Of a DNA stretch of 41,811 nt, positions 15,024-22,069 are shown piece by piece. The first letter of the stretch is position 1, and every line of letters starts with the position of its first letter. The position numbers and the translations under genes were made by a program. This DNA is from Microcaldota archaeon (lineage in GTDB: Archaea; Micrarchaeota; Micrarchaeia; Micrarchaeales; CABMGC01), in contig JAKASF010000005.1 of assembly GCA_021828295.1 (NCBI GenBank), positions 1 through 41,811 on the forward strand, written 5' to 3'. The notes below the pieces were generated by a model, which was not told the origin of the DNA, made no database searches, and saw only the letters and a program-made list of their open reading frames with translations.

Positions 15024-16937
15024 TTACATCTCGCTTACTGTGGAGATGCCGAGTAGGGAGAGCGTGTTCTCCAGCACTACCGTGAGAGCGTAGACTATTG
15101 AGAGCCTCACGTTCTTCGCCCCTTCGCCCTTTATGACTGGCATGCTCTCGTAGAACTTGCTGAACGTAGATGAGAGCTCGAGCAGGTAGTCTGTTAGCAC
15201 GTTTGGCCTGGCTTCGTCGCAGGCTTTCTCGACCGCTTCCTGCGCTCCCGCAAGCCTCTTGACCAGCTCGAAGTCGTAGCCCCTGCTTATGCGGCCGATG
15301 TCGCTCACTGATGGGAGCGCGTCACCGAAGCCCGCCTTGGCGAGTATCTTCCTGGCTCTCGCGTACGTGTACATGACGTAGGGTCCGCTGTTGCCCTCGA
15401 AGTTGAGCGCGTTCTGCCACGAGAATATAATCTCCTTCTCCGGGGCTATCCTCAGGTACTCGAACTTTATCGCGCTGAGCGCTATCGCCCTCGATATTGA
15501 CTCCAGGTTCTGCTTGTTCGTTATCTTCTCGCTCTTCTGCGCTATCTCCATGGCGCGCTTTGTCGCTTCGCCGAGCAGGTCGTCGGCGGTGTAGTTCCTG
15601 CCGTCACCGAGCCAGTTTCCGCTCCTGGCGCTGAGCTTCTCGCCCTCGATGTTGACCCTGCCGTATGCGAGGTGCACAAGGTTGCTGGTTATCTCCTTGT
15701 GCCCGATGAGCGTGAACATCACGCTCATTATCTGCTGCTCATAGGCCTGGCTCGCGTCTATGACGTTTATAGCGCGCTTGACGCTGCCGAACTTCATCGC
15801 CATGCCCTTCGGAGAGGTGGTGTATATAGGCTTGCCGTTGGGCTGGTCCATGAACTTTGAGTATGTGAAGCCAGCGTCTATGAGCCCGAACTTCCAGGCG
15901 TGCAGCGCGAAGTCCTTGCCCATGTAGGTGGCCGCGCCGTTGCTCCTGACCACGACTTTCGCGTCCTCCCTGCTCCCCTCGAGCTGCTTCGCATAAGGGG
16001 TGATCTTGTCGAGCTTGACAACTATCGCTCCCGCGTACTTGCCCTCGCTGGGCTTCTCGAGTATCTCGCTCGAGATGTCGAGGGCCTTGCTCAGAAGGTG
16101 GCTGCGCACTATGTCGCTCTCCCAGACCATCACGTCGCGGTAGATGCCGTAGTTGAACGCGGTCTCCTGGTGGGCCATCACACACCTCTCTGCCATGTCC
16201 CTGCCGGCTTCGGCCTCCTTCGAGTTAACCTCCTCGAGCTTCTTGAGCAGGTCGTAGACCTCCTTCTTTACCTCGGGTCTCTCCATCTGTTTGTTCGCAT
16301 CTACGTAGATCTCGCCGAGCCACTGGTCGAACTTCTTGTCCGGCTTGGCGCCCGTGTGTGTGAAGCCCCAGAGGGCCGTGGCGACCTGCAGGCCGAGGTC
16401 GTCTATGTAGTCCTCGCGCTCAACCTCGTAGGAGCAGGCCTCGAGCAGGTTGGAGACCACGTTGCCGAGTATCGCGTTGCGCAGCGTGCCTACGTGCCAC
16501 GGGTGCGCCGGGTTGGCGCTCGGCGATTCGACTATGACCTTCCTGCGCTTTCCTATGCCGCTCCTGCCGTAGCCCTTCTTTCTCTTCATGATCCCGTGCA
16601 GCACCAGCTCCGCGTACTTCTTCTCGTCTATGAATGCGTTGACGTAGCCGTTCGCGTCCTCGAACCTGACTATGTGCTCGCTCGGCTTCAACTTCTTGGC
16701 TATCTCCTTGGCTATGCCCACTGGGCTCGTCTTCGCCGCCTTTGCGAGCTTGAACGCGACAGACGAGCTCAGGTCGCCAAGCGTGATCTCGTTGGGAACC
16801 GAGACCGATTGCCAGAGCTGCCCCTCTTCCCTACCCACCTCCCCGTATAGCTCCTTTATCGCCGAGTCGAGAGCCTGCACGAACTCGTCTTTGACGAGAG
16901 CGCTGGGCGAGTCTGCAAACTCTTTTAATTCTTGCAT
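15024..16937 (-). CDS. argS: Arginyl-tRNA synthetase
   Basis: A 637-residue class I synthetase that charges tRNA-Arg. After the N-terminal tRNA-binding domain comes S-A-N-P-A-H-P-W-H-V-G-T near residue 148, where H-V-G-T replaces the usual H-I/V-G-H signature, as seen in archaeal ArgRS; this is followed by the characteristic D-D-L-G-L-Q segment. The KMSKS counterpart is G-E-K-L-S-A-R-S-G-N near 432, and the DALR anticodon-binding domain fills the C-terminus. The ATG at 16937 is 24 bp from the AT-rich box at 16958-16965, so the mRNA is probably leaderless. tRNA-Arg(CCT) follows directly. Confidence 0.96.
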   Translation of the reverse strand: MQELKEFADSPSALVKDEFVQALDSAIKELYGEVGREEGQLWQSVSVPNEITLGDLSSSVAFKLAKAAKTSPVGIAKEIAKKLKPSEHIVRFEDANGYVNAFIDEKKYAELVLHGIMKRKKGYGRSGIGKRRKVIVESPSANPAHPWHVGTLRNAILGNVVSNLLEACSYEVEREDYIDDLGLQVATALWGFTHTGAKPDKKFDQWLGEIYVDANKQMERPEVKKEVYDLLKKLEEVNSKEAEAGRDMAERCVMAHQETAFNYGIYRDVMVWESDIVRSHLLSKALDISSEILEKPSEGKYAGAIVVKLDKITPYAKQLEGSREDAKVVVRSNGAATYMGKDFALHAWKFGLIDAGFTYSKFMDQPNGKPIYTTSPKGMAMKFGSVKRAINVIDASQAYEQQIMSVMFTLIGHKEITSNLVHLAYGRVNIEGEKLSARSGNWLGDGRNYTADDLLGEATKRAMEIAQKSEKITNKQNLESISRAIALSAIKFEYLRIAPEKEIIFSWQNALNFEGNSGPYVMYTYARARKILAKAGFGDALPSVSDIGRISRGYDFELVKRLAGAQEAVEKACDEARPNVLTDYLLELSSTFSKFYESMPVIKGEGAKNVRLSIVYALTVVLENTLSLLGISTVSEM

Positions 16938-16957
16938 GGTAGTAATAGGCAGGGGGC

Positions 16958-16965
16958 TTAAAATA
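16958..16965. promoter_or_regulatory. Shared TATA-like box between argS and the AbrB-like gene
   Basis: The 45-bp gap between the two divergent starts contains one strong AT box, ttaaaata. Its centre is 24 bp from the argS ATG and 21 bp from the TTG of the plus-strand gene. One box may thus direct leaderless transcription both ways. Confidence 0.5.
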
Positions 16966-16982
16966 ACAGAGCGGTAGGTGAA

Positions 16983-17783
16983 TTGAAGGTATACAAAACC
17001 AGGAACAGCAAGTACATTGTCTACCTCCCGGACGACGTGATAAGGCAGTTCGGGCTGAAGGAGGACGACGAGGTGCAGTTCCTCAAGTACAACGACAGCT
17101 CCTTCCTCTTCGCCAGGAAGGCCAGCGCCGCAGGCAGCTTCAAGCCGCTCAACCTCACGCTCGGCGAGATAAACGTGCTCAAGCGATTGGACACGCTCAG
17201 GTATGCTGACAGGACAGTTGCGAACGTGTCCAAACTGCTGAACGAACAGGAGAAGAAGACGCTGCAGAGCCTGATAGACAAGAAGGCGGTCTACCTGTCA
17301 AAGGCGAAGGGCTCCTACGGCATAGTAGCCGCGGTATACGACAAGTTCCTCATGAGGAAGAAGCCGGGAGCAGCGCCGCTGCCGCCGAAAAAGGTGATGA
17401 TAGAGCAGCCTCCCAGACCCGTGCCACCACCTCCAAAGATAGAGAAGAACGAGAACGTGCTGCGGCTGGAGAAGGACGGCTACATAGTCCTGCCCACCGA
17501 GACAGAGGCTTCGAGCCTCTCGCTGGCCCTGGAGGACAGCATAAGGACAGGAAAGGTGCTCGGCATACGCGCGTTCAACAAGAAGTTCTACATAGTGCTG
17601 CGCGCCTTCTTCGACAAGAACAGCGGGAAGGTGCTGAAGGAGCTGAGGGAAGGGCCGAAGAAAGTAGACGAGCTGGTGAAGAGCACCGGCCTTGACGAGG
17701 ACGGCATACGCGCTATGCTCTATCTGCTCAGCGAGCAGGGCGATGTGAGCGAGAGAAGGAAGGACGTGTTTACGCTGATCTAG
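16983..17783 (+). CDS. AbrB-like plus winged-helix protein, unknown function
   Basis: A 266-residue protein. Residues 1-45 (K-Y-I-V-Y-L-P-D-D-V-I-R-Q-F-G-L-K-E-D-D-E-V) look like a SpoVT/AbrB swapped-hairpin DNA-binding domain. A second globular part (50-120) follows, then a proline-rich linker (about 128-150, with P-R-P-V-P-P-P-P), another mixed domain (155-210), and a C-terminal winged helix (about 212-266, K-K-V-D-E-L-V-K-S-T-G-L-D-E-D-G-I-R-A-M-L). I do not recognise the full architecture. A DNA-binding regulator or chromosome-associated protein is an inference. The start must be TTG, since the frame has no ATG near; it is 21 bp from the shared TATA box. Confidence 0.72.
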   Translation: MKVYKTRNSKYIVYLPDDVIRQFGLKEDDEVQFLKYNDSSFLFARKASAAGSFKPLNLTLGEINVLKRLDTLRYADRTVANVSKLLNEQEKKTLQSLIDKKAVYLSKAKGSYGIVAAVYDKFLMRKKPGAAPLPPKKVMIEQPPRPVPPPPKIEKNENVLRLEKDGYIVLPTETEASSLSLALEDSIRTGKVLGIRAFNKKFYIVLRAFFDKNSGKVLKELREGPKKVDELVKSTGLDEDGIRAMLYLLSEQGDVSERRKDVFTLI

Positions 17784-17785
17784 GA

Positions 17786-18394
17786 GTGGTATTGACGACT
17801 GGCGACAACATCGAAGTTTCTATTGTTGTGATAAGACCTGACATTGCAGAAACCCAAAGAAAAGAACAGTTTTTAGATGACCTTAGACATTTTTGCGACC
17901 AGAATCATCTCAAGATATTGAAAATTAGAGAAACGACTATAACACTCGACCAGATAAAAAGCCACTACCTGACACCTGGAAAACTGGAGGAAATGGGAGG
18001 AAAAATAATAAAATCAATTCAGCTTGCTCGCAGAGATGTGAATCTCTTAAGGAAAAAAGGCTTGGATCCTGCCAACTTGAAGGCGCTTGGTGAGCGTTTG
18101 ATGGAGATAGAAGCTCGTACCACGGTGGGAAAGGAAAAAGTATACGTGGTTATTGCAGGGCCGAATGCCATAAGCGTATTGTTTTCGGCTAGGGGAAGCA
18201 CAGATCCAAATCAGACAAAGCCTGATAGTTTTAGAGGCAGATATGGCTACGGAACCAGCCCGGCGGACGTCGTACTTCAAGAGATCACAGTTGCTAACAT
18301 AGTGCACATACCAGAAACCAAAGAAGAGGTTATACACGACTTTATTGAGCTTGGAGAAGCGGATTATGATTCTTTCATTAAGCAGTACAAGTAG
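17786..18394 (+). CDS. Nucleoside-diphosphate-kinase-like protein with internal insertion
   Basis: A 202-residue protein with the NDK ferredoxin-like fold split by an insertion. The first strand S-I-V-V-I-R-P-D (near 13-19) matches NDK I-I-K-P-D, but the catalytic lysine is arginine. The rest of NDK resumes at about residue 125: V-I-A-G-P-N-A-I-S, then G-S-T-D-P, then S-F-R-G-R-Y-G, and N-I-V-H-I-P-E-T-K-E-E with the phospho-accepting histidine position kept. Residues 60-120 are the inserted, mostly helical region; usual NDKs have 140-155 residues. The gene is AT-rich: 20 of 60 G+C in each of 17821-17880 and 17881-17940, against 36 of 60 at 17641-17700. The start is GTG 17786, or TTG 17792 with ggag 5 nt upstream. 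Confidence 0.75.
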   Translation: MVLTTGDNIEVSIVVIRPDIAETQRKEQFLDDLRHFCDQNHLKILKIRETTITLDQIKSHYLTPGKLEEMGGKIIKSIQLARRDVNLLRKKGLDPANLKALGERLMEIEARTTVGKEKVYVVIAGPNAISVLFSARGSTDPNQTKPDSFRGRYGYGTSPADVVLQEITVANIVHIPETKEEVIHDFIELGEADYDSFIKQYK

Positions 18395-18428
18395 ATGCAG
18401 TAATGGTGTTCTGCTTAGGAATAAAGTC

Positions 18429-18445
18429 TCAGAGAGCGGCGAAGT
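18429..18445. repeat. 17-bp repeat, left copy (flanks VapBC)
   Basis: tcagagagcggcgaagt is identical to the 3' end of the Sec-beta gene (19147-19163) in the same orientation. Read on the minus strand it encodes D-Y-F-A-A-L-stop against D-H-F-A-A-L-stop in the real gene, so similarity goes slightly past the exact 17 bp. The VapBC module lies between the copies. Confidence 0.6.
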
Positions 18446-18454
18446 AATCGAAGG

Positions 18455-18838
18455 TCATTTCTCTATTATGCGCAGTCTATCGTAGCCTGTGCTCCTGAAG
18501 TCCTTGTCGCTTGCCACGAGAGACTCGTTGTTTGCCATTGCTATTCCCGTGATCAGTATGTCCATTTCGTTTATCATCTTGCCAGACGCCTCCAGGGAGC
18601 GGTAAAGCTGCGCACTCTGCCTTGCCGCGTTTTCGGTCATTGGATAGATGTAAAACTTGTCAAGGAAAGTTTCTATTTCGACGCGCTTCTTCTCCGCTGC
18701 GGTTTTCAAGAGTTCGTGAACGGTCACAACAGTGGTGGTAAGCGTCTCGCCCTTGGCTTCATACGAGTTAATGAGCTCAACGCTTGCCTTGTGACCGCTG
18801 AGGAAATCTATGGCGGTGCTCGTGTCAAGGCAGACCAT
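18455..18838 (-). CDS. vapC: VapC-like PIN-domain toxin (ribonuclease)
   Basis: A 127-residue PIN-domain protein, normally a Mg-dependent ribonuclease toxin held inactive by its VapB partner. The acidic residues are in place: Asp5 (C-L-D-T-S), Glu42 (V-H-E-L), Asp93 (N-E-M-D-I-L-I-T-G) and Asp112 (S-D-K-D-F). The start codon follows the antitoxin stop directly with no spacer, so translation is coupled. The TGA stop overlaps the short copy of the Sec-beta end described at 18429. The length is typical for archaeal VapC. Confidence 0.9.
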   Translation of the reverse strand: MVCLDTSTAIDFLSGHKASVELINSYEAKGETLTTTVVTVHELLKTAAEKKRVEIETFLDKFYIYPMTENAARQSAQLYRSLEASGKMINEMDILITGIAMANNESLVASDKDFRSTGYDRLRIIEK

Positions 18839-19084
18839 CTAAAAGCCCTCGAAGGTCCTGGACTTGAAGTTCTTCCTGTCGGCTCTGATCTTCTTCGCCA
18901 TTTTTGCGAATTCCTTGTCGCCCTTGAATATCCCTGCGAACCTCATTATGTCCCCCTGCCCCTTCTGCTTGGCCTTTATCATCGAGAGTATCACGTCGGA
19001 GAAAGACCTGCCGCTGCCCTTCCTTTTTAGCAGCTCGTTGTAAGCTTCGTTGGACACAGCTATCAGCTTCGCCGTCGGCATCAC
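18839..19084 (-). CDS. vapB: VapB-like antitoxin
   Basis: An 81-residue small basic protein directly upstream of VapC. The N-terminal T-A-K-L-I-A-V-S-N-E-A-Y-N-E-L-L-K-R-K is a ribbon-helix-helix/AbrB-like DNA-binding start, followed by R-S-F-S-D-V-I-L-S-M-I-K, typical of archaeal antitoxins of the DUF217/VapB group. The C-terminal helix (F-A-K-M-A-K-K-I-R-A-D-R) would wrap around the toxin. The start is GTG 19084 or ATG 19081; a strong TATA box is centred about 25 bp upstream. The pair probably represses its own promoter, as is usual for VapBC. Confidence 0.85.
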   Translation of the reverse strand: MMPTAKLIAVSNEAYNELLKRKGSGRSFSDVILSMIKAKQKGQGDIMRFAGIFKGDKEFAKMAKKIRADRKNFKSRTFEGF

Positions 19085-19088
19085 CTGG

Positions 19089-19116
19089 TATATATATTAA
19101 GACTATATATAAATAG
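19089..19116 (-). promoter_or_regulatory. vapBC promoter with two TATATATA runs
   Basis: Two tatatata stretches start at 19089 and 19104, 15 bp apart. The distal one (ctatatataaatag on plus, ctatttatatatag on minus) is centred 25-28 bp from the antitoxin start and fits the TATA box; the proximal one lies over the transcription start and could be the VapBC operator. The operator role is inference. Confidence 0.5.
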
Positions 19117-19146
19117 CTTCCGCTTGGCGCAGTTGCCTTTATGCCT

Positions 19147-19163
19147 TCAGAGAGCGGCGAAGT
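19147..19163. repeat. 17-bp repeat, right copy (3' end of Sec-beta gene)
   Basis: This copy is part of the Sec-beta coding sequence, covering its last five codons and the stop. It is identical to 18429-18445, and the two copies bracket the VapBC module at a distance of 718 bp. Confidence 0.6.
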
Positions 19164-19299
19164 GGTCCAGGATGACAACGAATAGCGTGAAGAGCGCGAC
19201 CGCGATGAGCAGAACCTTTGCGCTGAACTTCGGGCCAAGCTCTGGTGCATCGTAGAAGCTGAGTATTCCTGCCTGCTGCTGCGGCGTGCTAAGAGCCAT
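19147..19299 (-). CDS. secG: Preprotein translocase subunit Sec61-beta/SecG-type
   Basis: A 50-residue gene. The peptide has the archaeal Sec-beta layout: a short polar N-terminus (S-T-P-Q-Q-Q-A-G-I-L-S-F-Y-D), the G-P-K-F-S-A-K-V segment, and one C-terminal membrane helix (V-L-L-I-A-V-A-L-F-T-L-F-V-V-I-L). It is the small third subunit of the SecYE-beta channel. The ATG is 25 bp from the tatttaaa box at 19321-19328, so the message is probably leaderless. Its last codons are repeated beyond the VapBC module. Confidence 0.85.
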   Translation of the reverse strand: MALSTPQQQAGILSFYDAPELGPKFSAKVLLIAVALFTLFVVILDHFAAL

Positions 19300-19320
19300 G
19301 ATTGCTTAGTTGAAAGAAGC

Positions 19321-19328
19321 TATTTAAA
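19321..19328. promoter_or_regulatory. Shared TATA-like box, Sec-beta and divergent membrane protein
   Basis: The box tatttaaa is centred 25 bp from the Sec-beta ATG on the minus strand and 33 bp from the ATG at 19358 on the plus strand. No other TATA-like box is evident in the 58-bp gap. Confidence 0.5.
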
Positions 19329-19357
19329 CCTAGAGTGTGAGCGATAGCTGTGGTTTG

Positions 19358-19636
19358 ATGCAGACGATAAAGAAGCTTGGCGTGATGTCTGTGGCTAAGA
19401 TAGAGGGAGTGATAGGAGTTGTGGTAGGATTCATAATCGGCATACTTGTGTTCCTCGTCGGATCCGCGGCAAGCAGCATAGCAGGCACATCCTCGTTGGG
19501 AGGCCTCGGAGCGCTCTCTCTAATCATATTCCCGATAGTCTACGGCATAATGCTCTTCATCTTCGGCGCCGTAATCGCCTGGGTCTACAACATGGTCGCC
19601 GGCGAGATTGGCGGCATACAGATAGACCTGGAATAG
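19358..19636 (+). CDS. DUF3566-like two-span membrane protein
   Basis: A 92-residue protein with two membrane helices (about 17-43 and 50-78). The layout is S-V-A-K-I-E-G-V-I-G-V-V-V-G-F, then P-I-V-Y-G-I-M-L-F-I-F-G-A-V-I-A-W-V-Y-N-M-V-A and a final G-E-I-G-G-I-Q-I-D-L-E. The lumen-like loop, the Y-N-x-V-A and the terminal G-G-I-x-I match the small transmembrane DUF3566-type family known in bacteria and archaea; function unknown. The frame is open from a GTG at 19337, but ATG 19358 leaves a sensible distance to the TATA box. It converges on the next gene. Confidence 0.7.
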   Translation: MQTIKKLGVMSVAKIEGVIGVVVGFIIGILVFLVGSAASSIAGTSSLGGLGALSLIIFPIVYGIMLFIFGAVIAWVYNMVAGEIGGIQIDLE

Positions 19637-19640
19637 GCGC

Positions 19641-20372
19641 TTATCGCTTCTTCCTTGTTCCCTTCTTTGCAGGCATGCCTATCTGCTGATAGATCAGCAC
19701 TAGCAGCACGGGGAAGGCATAGCCGAAGAACGTGCCTATGAATTGCCCTATGGATTGCACACCGACAAGCGCGAAGATCCCGGTGAAGATCAGGGAGATG
19801 ATGACAACGGCTATCAGCATCGCCGCACCGGCGAATAGGACTCCCCAGGCGTTGCCGTTTGTGGCATCCCAGCTGCTCTTAAGCGACTCCACTACGCCTT
19901 TCTTCCCCACCACCACCTCTACGGGCGCCAGGCTCAGCTTGACCGCCAGGTAGATGCCCGGTATGACCAGCAGAACGAGGCCTATAGACACGGCCACGCT
20001 GACGATTATCGAAGTTACGAGGAAGTAGAGATACCTGCCTATCGCCTGGCCCGCGGCCGCTCCCAGATTCTTCTTCGCGTCGCTTGCAGCTGTCATCAGC
20101 GAGCCCTCTATGAAGATGTTAACCAGGTAGATGACCAGCACGCCTATGCCAAACACGCCCACCAGCGAGAATACCGAAGGCAGCACTGTTGCCAAAGATG
20201 GTGCGCCGCTCATGAGGCCGTGCAGTGACGTAACCTGCGATGTGAGTATGAAAGAGAATGCGGCGCTGATTAGCGCTCCTATTATTGCCAGTATTGCCAC
20301 GGTCCTGTTCCTAAACAGGGTGCCGAAACTGTCGCCGACCACTCCGAGAACGTCTATTCCCATACCTGTCAT
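19641..20372 (-). CDS. Polytopic membrane protein (DUF975/GDPD-membrane-domain-like)
   Basis: A 243-residue protein with about six membrane helices and a basic tail (K-K-G-T-R-K-K-R). The stretch V-I-P-G-I-Y-L-A-V-K-L-S-L-A-P-V-E-V-V-V, followed by G-V-V-E-S-L-K-S-S-W-D-A-T, is the hallmark of a broad family of archaeal and bacterial integral membrane proteins related to the membrane part of glycerophosphodiesterases. No enzyme motif is seen, and the function is unknown. It starts with ATG at 20372. Confidence 0.7.
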   Translation of the reverse strand: MTGMGIDVLGVVGDSFGTLFRNRTVAILAIIGALISAAFSFILTSQVTSLHGLMSGAPSLATVLPSVFSLVGVFGIGVLVIYLVNIFIEGSLMTAASDAKKNLGAAAGQAIGRYLYFLVTSIIVSVAVSIGLVLLVIPGIYLAVKLSLAPVEVVVGKKGVVESLKSSWDATNGNAWGVLFAGAAMLIAVVIISLIFTGIFALVGVQSIGQFIGTFFGYAFPVLLVLIYQQIGMPAKKGTRKKR

Positions 20373-20556
20373 CTCATCATCTTAACAAACAACACAATAT
20401 AAAGCAGTTAGTTCTTCGTCGCGAGAGCGCACTGGCTGTTGCCTGTGGTTCCAAAGCGTCGATTCCATGCTAGCACACGCTCCTATTCCGAAGTAGCGCT
20501 TTGTAATAGCTACTTCTGCGTGGCGGGCGCAAGGTTACATTTCTGGTTAGCTAGCG

Positions 20557-21183
20557 TTATTCGCGCTTCTGGGGAAGTATCTTACGCATTATGTCCTTGC
20601 CGAAAAGGCCTATGGTTACTACCAAGGCTGCTGCCCCGACAATCACCGCATCTCCGCCGAGGGCTCCAACGTGATGCGCGAAGTGCACAGCAGGCGCATT
20701 GACAAGCACGTCCTTGAGATGGCCTAAAGACAGCGAGAGCGTAGTTTGATAGCCTGGCTGCGCGCTCTGCACGGCGACTTTGACCACCTCTCCGCCCCCC
20801 ATACTTATCTGCGTAGAGTTTCCTACTCCAAGAACGACGAGTTTGTCGGCTATTGGAGTTGATTGGCCGGTCAGCGTGTTAGCTTGCGTTGTCAGTAGCT
20901 CAACGAATGTGTTGACGGTTCCATTGGAAGCTGCGTTGATGCTTCCAGCAATGTTGCTCACGAATATCGCAAGAAATGTCTGTTGCGACCCGACCTGCTC
21001 CAAGCTAGTTTGGTATATGTTGTTCGGTACCATGGTTACGTTCGGAAGCACGCTATCGGTGACGAACTTTTGAGCGTATTTTGGCGCCACCTCTCTTGCC
21101 AAGTCCTTTATCGCCTCTCCCCCAACTGTTGCAATTACTCCAGCTGTACCAGTTATTGTTCCGATTACCTGCCTTTTGTTCAT
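20557..21183 (-). CDS. Membrane-anchored protein with extracytoplasmic middle, unknown
   Basis: A 208-residue protein with a hydrophobic N-terminus (about 5-24, basic K-R-Q before it), a polar middle (30-175) with three or four N-x-S/T sequons and Val/Thr/Ser-rich beta-like segments, a C-terminal membrane helix (about 176-197) and a basic end (K-D-I-M-R-K-I-L-P-Q-K-R-E). I do not recognise it. The promoter has a TATA box and a perfect inverted repeat between the box and the ATG (21191-21208), so expression is probably regulated. The 184-bp stretch after its stop (20373-20556) holds no convincing gene; it contains a 13-bp copy of the end of the next gene upstream. Confidence 0.68.
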   Translation of the reverse strand: MNKRQVIGTITGTAGVIATVGGEAIKDLAREVAPKYAQKFVTDSVLPNVTMVPNNIYQTSLEQVGSQQTFLAIFVSNIAGSINAASNGTVNTFVELLTTQANTLTGQSTPIADKLVVLGVGNSTQISMGGGEVVKVAVQSAQPGYQTTLSLSLGHLKDVLVNAPAVHFAHHVGALGGDAVIVGAAALVVTIGLFGKDIMRKILPQKRE

Positions 21184-21190
21184 GATAATA

Positions 21191-21222
21191 CCAGATAACC
21201 ATATCTGGCCGGTGTTTATAAA
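21191..21222 (-). promoter_or_regulatory. TATA box and palindromic operator candidate
   Basis: tttataaa (21215-21222) is the TATA box, and the perfect inverted repeat CCAGATA-ACCA-TATCTGG (21191-21208) sits between it and the ATG at 21183. The predicted transcription start falls inside the repeat. That is the classic place for a repressor site; which regulator binds is unknown. Confidence 0.55.
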
Positions 21223-21252
21223 GATTAATGTGAGAATTGGGGAGCTCGCGCG

Positions 21253-22059
21253 TCACTTCTGGGTCGCGAGAGCGCCTTCGAGAGATCTCGAGCATGAGCA
21301 GTTACGTTTTTGGGGCATCTGCTCCAGCATGCGCCTGATCAGCTCCTTTGTCTTCCCTATATTCTGCGCGAACATCCTGCCCACCTCCGCATAGGCCACG
21401 GGCTTCACGCCCTTCTGGCCCACCAGGCCCGCATCGTAATCGGTTATCAGACCTATGCCCAGATAGCAGAGCCGCCTCTCCCTGGCCAGCATCGCCTCAG
21501 GATACTGGGTCATGTTTATGAGCTCGAATCCCTGAGTTGAGAAGAACCTGGACTCGGCCTTGGAGGAGAACCTCGGGCCGTTTATCACCACGACAGTACC
21601 CCTGTCGTGGAACTTGAGCTTCATCGCTCTCGCGGTCCTTATAGCTATGCTCCTGAGCTCCTTGCAGTAGGGCTCCGCGGCGCTCACGTGCATCACCGTG
21701 TCTGCGTCGAAGAACGTGTCTGCGCGGCCGCTGGTCATGTTGACGAACTGGTCGAAGAAGACGAACTCGCCGGGCTTGAACCTTGCCGATAGCGAGCCGC
21801 AGGCGCTCGACGCGAGGACCCGGCTTGTTCCCATTTCCGACAGCGCCTCTATGTTTGCCCTGTAGGGAACCCTGTGCGGCGGTATCGTGTGGTTCTCCCC
21901 GTGCCTCTGCACGAAGGCGACGCGCCTGCCGCCCAGTCCGCCCTCTGCGATCTTAGAGCTGGGCCTGCCGTAGGCGGTTCTCACCGCGATGGATCTGGGA
22001 TTCTTCAGCAGCTCGTGGAAGCCTGAGCCGCCTATTATTCCTATCTCTGTCTTTCCCAC
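21253..22059 (-). CDS. mtnP: S-methyl-5'-thioadenosine phosphorylase
   Basis: A PNP-family enzyme that splits methylthioadenosine with phosphate into adenine and methylthioribose-1-phosphate; archaeal members may also use inosine or adenosine. Visible are I-G-I-I-G-G-S-G-F at the start, R-H-G-E-N-H, G-P-R-F-S-S-K-A-E-S-R near residue 165, and N-M-T-Q-Y-P-E-A, whose N-M-T...P-E-A form is typical of MTA phosphorylase. It ends C-S-C-S-R-S-L-E-G-A-L. The frame is open 14 codons upstream, to 22101, but that overlaps the neighbouring gene, so I take GTG 22059 (268 residues). It lies 10 bp after the ABC-locus surface protein gene. Confidence 0.87.
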   Translation of the reverse strand: MGKTEIGIIGGSGFHELLKNPRSIAVRTAYGRPSSKIAEGGLGGRRVAFVQRHGENHTIPPHRVPYRANIEALSEMGTSRVLASSACGSLSARFKPGEFVFFDQFVNMTSGRADTFFDADTVMHVSAAEPYCKELRSIAIRTARAMKLKFHDRGTVVVINGPRFSSKAESRFFSTQGFELINMTQYPEAMLARERRLCYLGIGLITDYDAGLVGQKGVKPVAYAEVGRMFAQNIGKTKELIRRMLEQMPQKRNCSCSRSLEGALATQK

Positions 22060-22069
22060 CGCCAGTCGA

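Noticed and set aside
15900-16850. Plus-strand open frame (316 codons) inside argS
   Set aside because: Antisense to ArgRS, where the class I motifs are unmistakable; composition is artefactual.
17766-18425. Possible gene-end repeat around the NDK-like gene (gtgtt...taggag before, gtgttc...taggaa after)
   Set aside because: Only two 5-base matches with gaps; too weak to claim an integration repeat like those at VapBC or tRNA-Pro.
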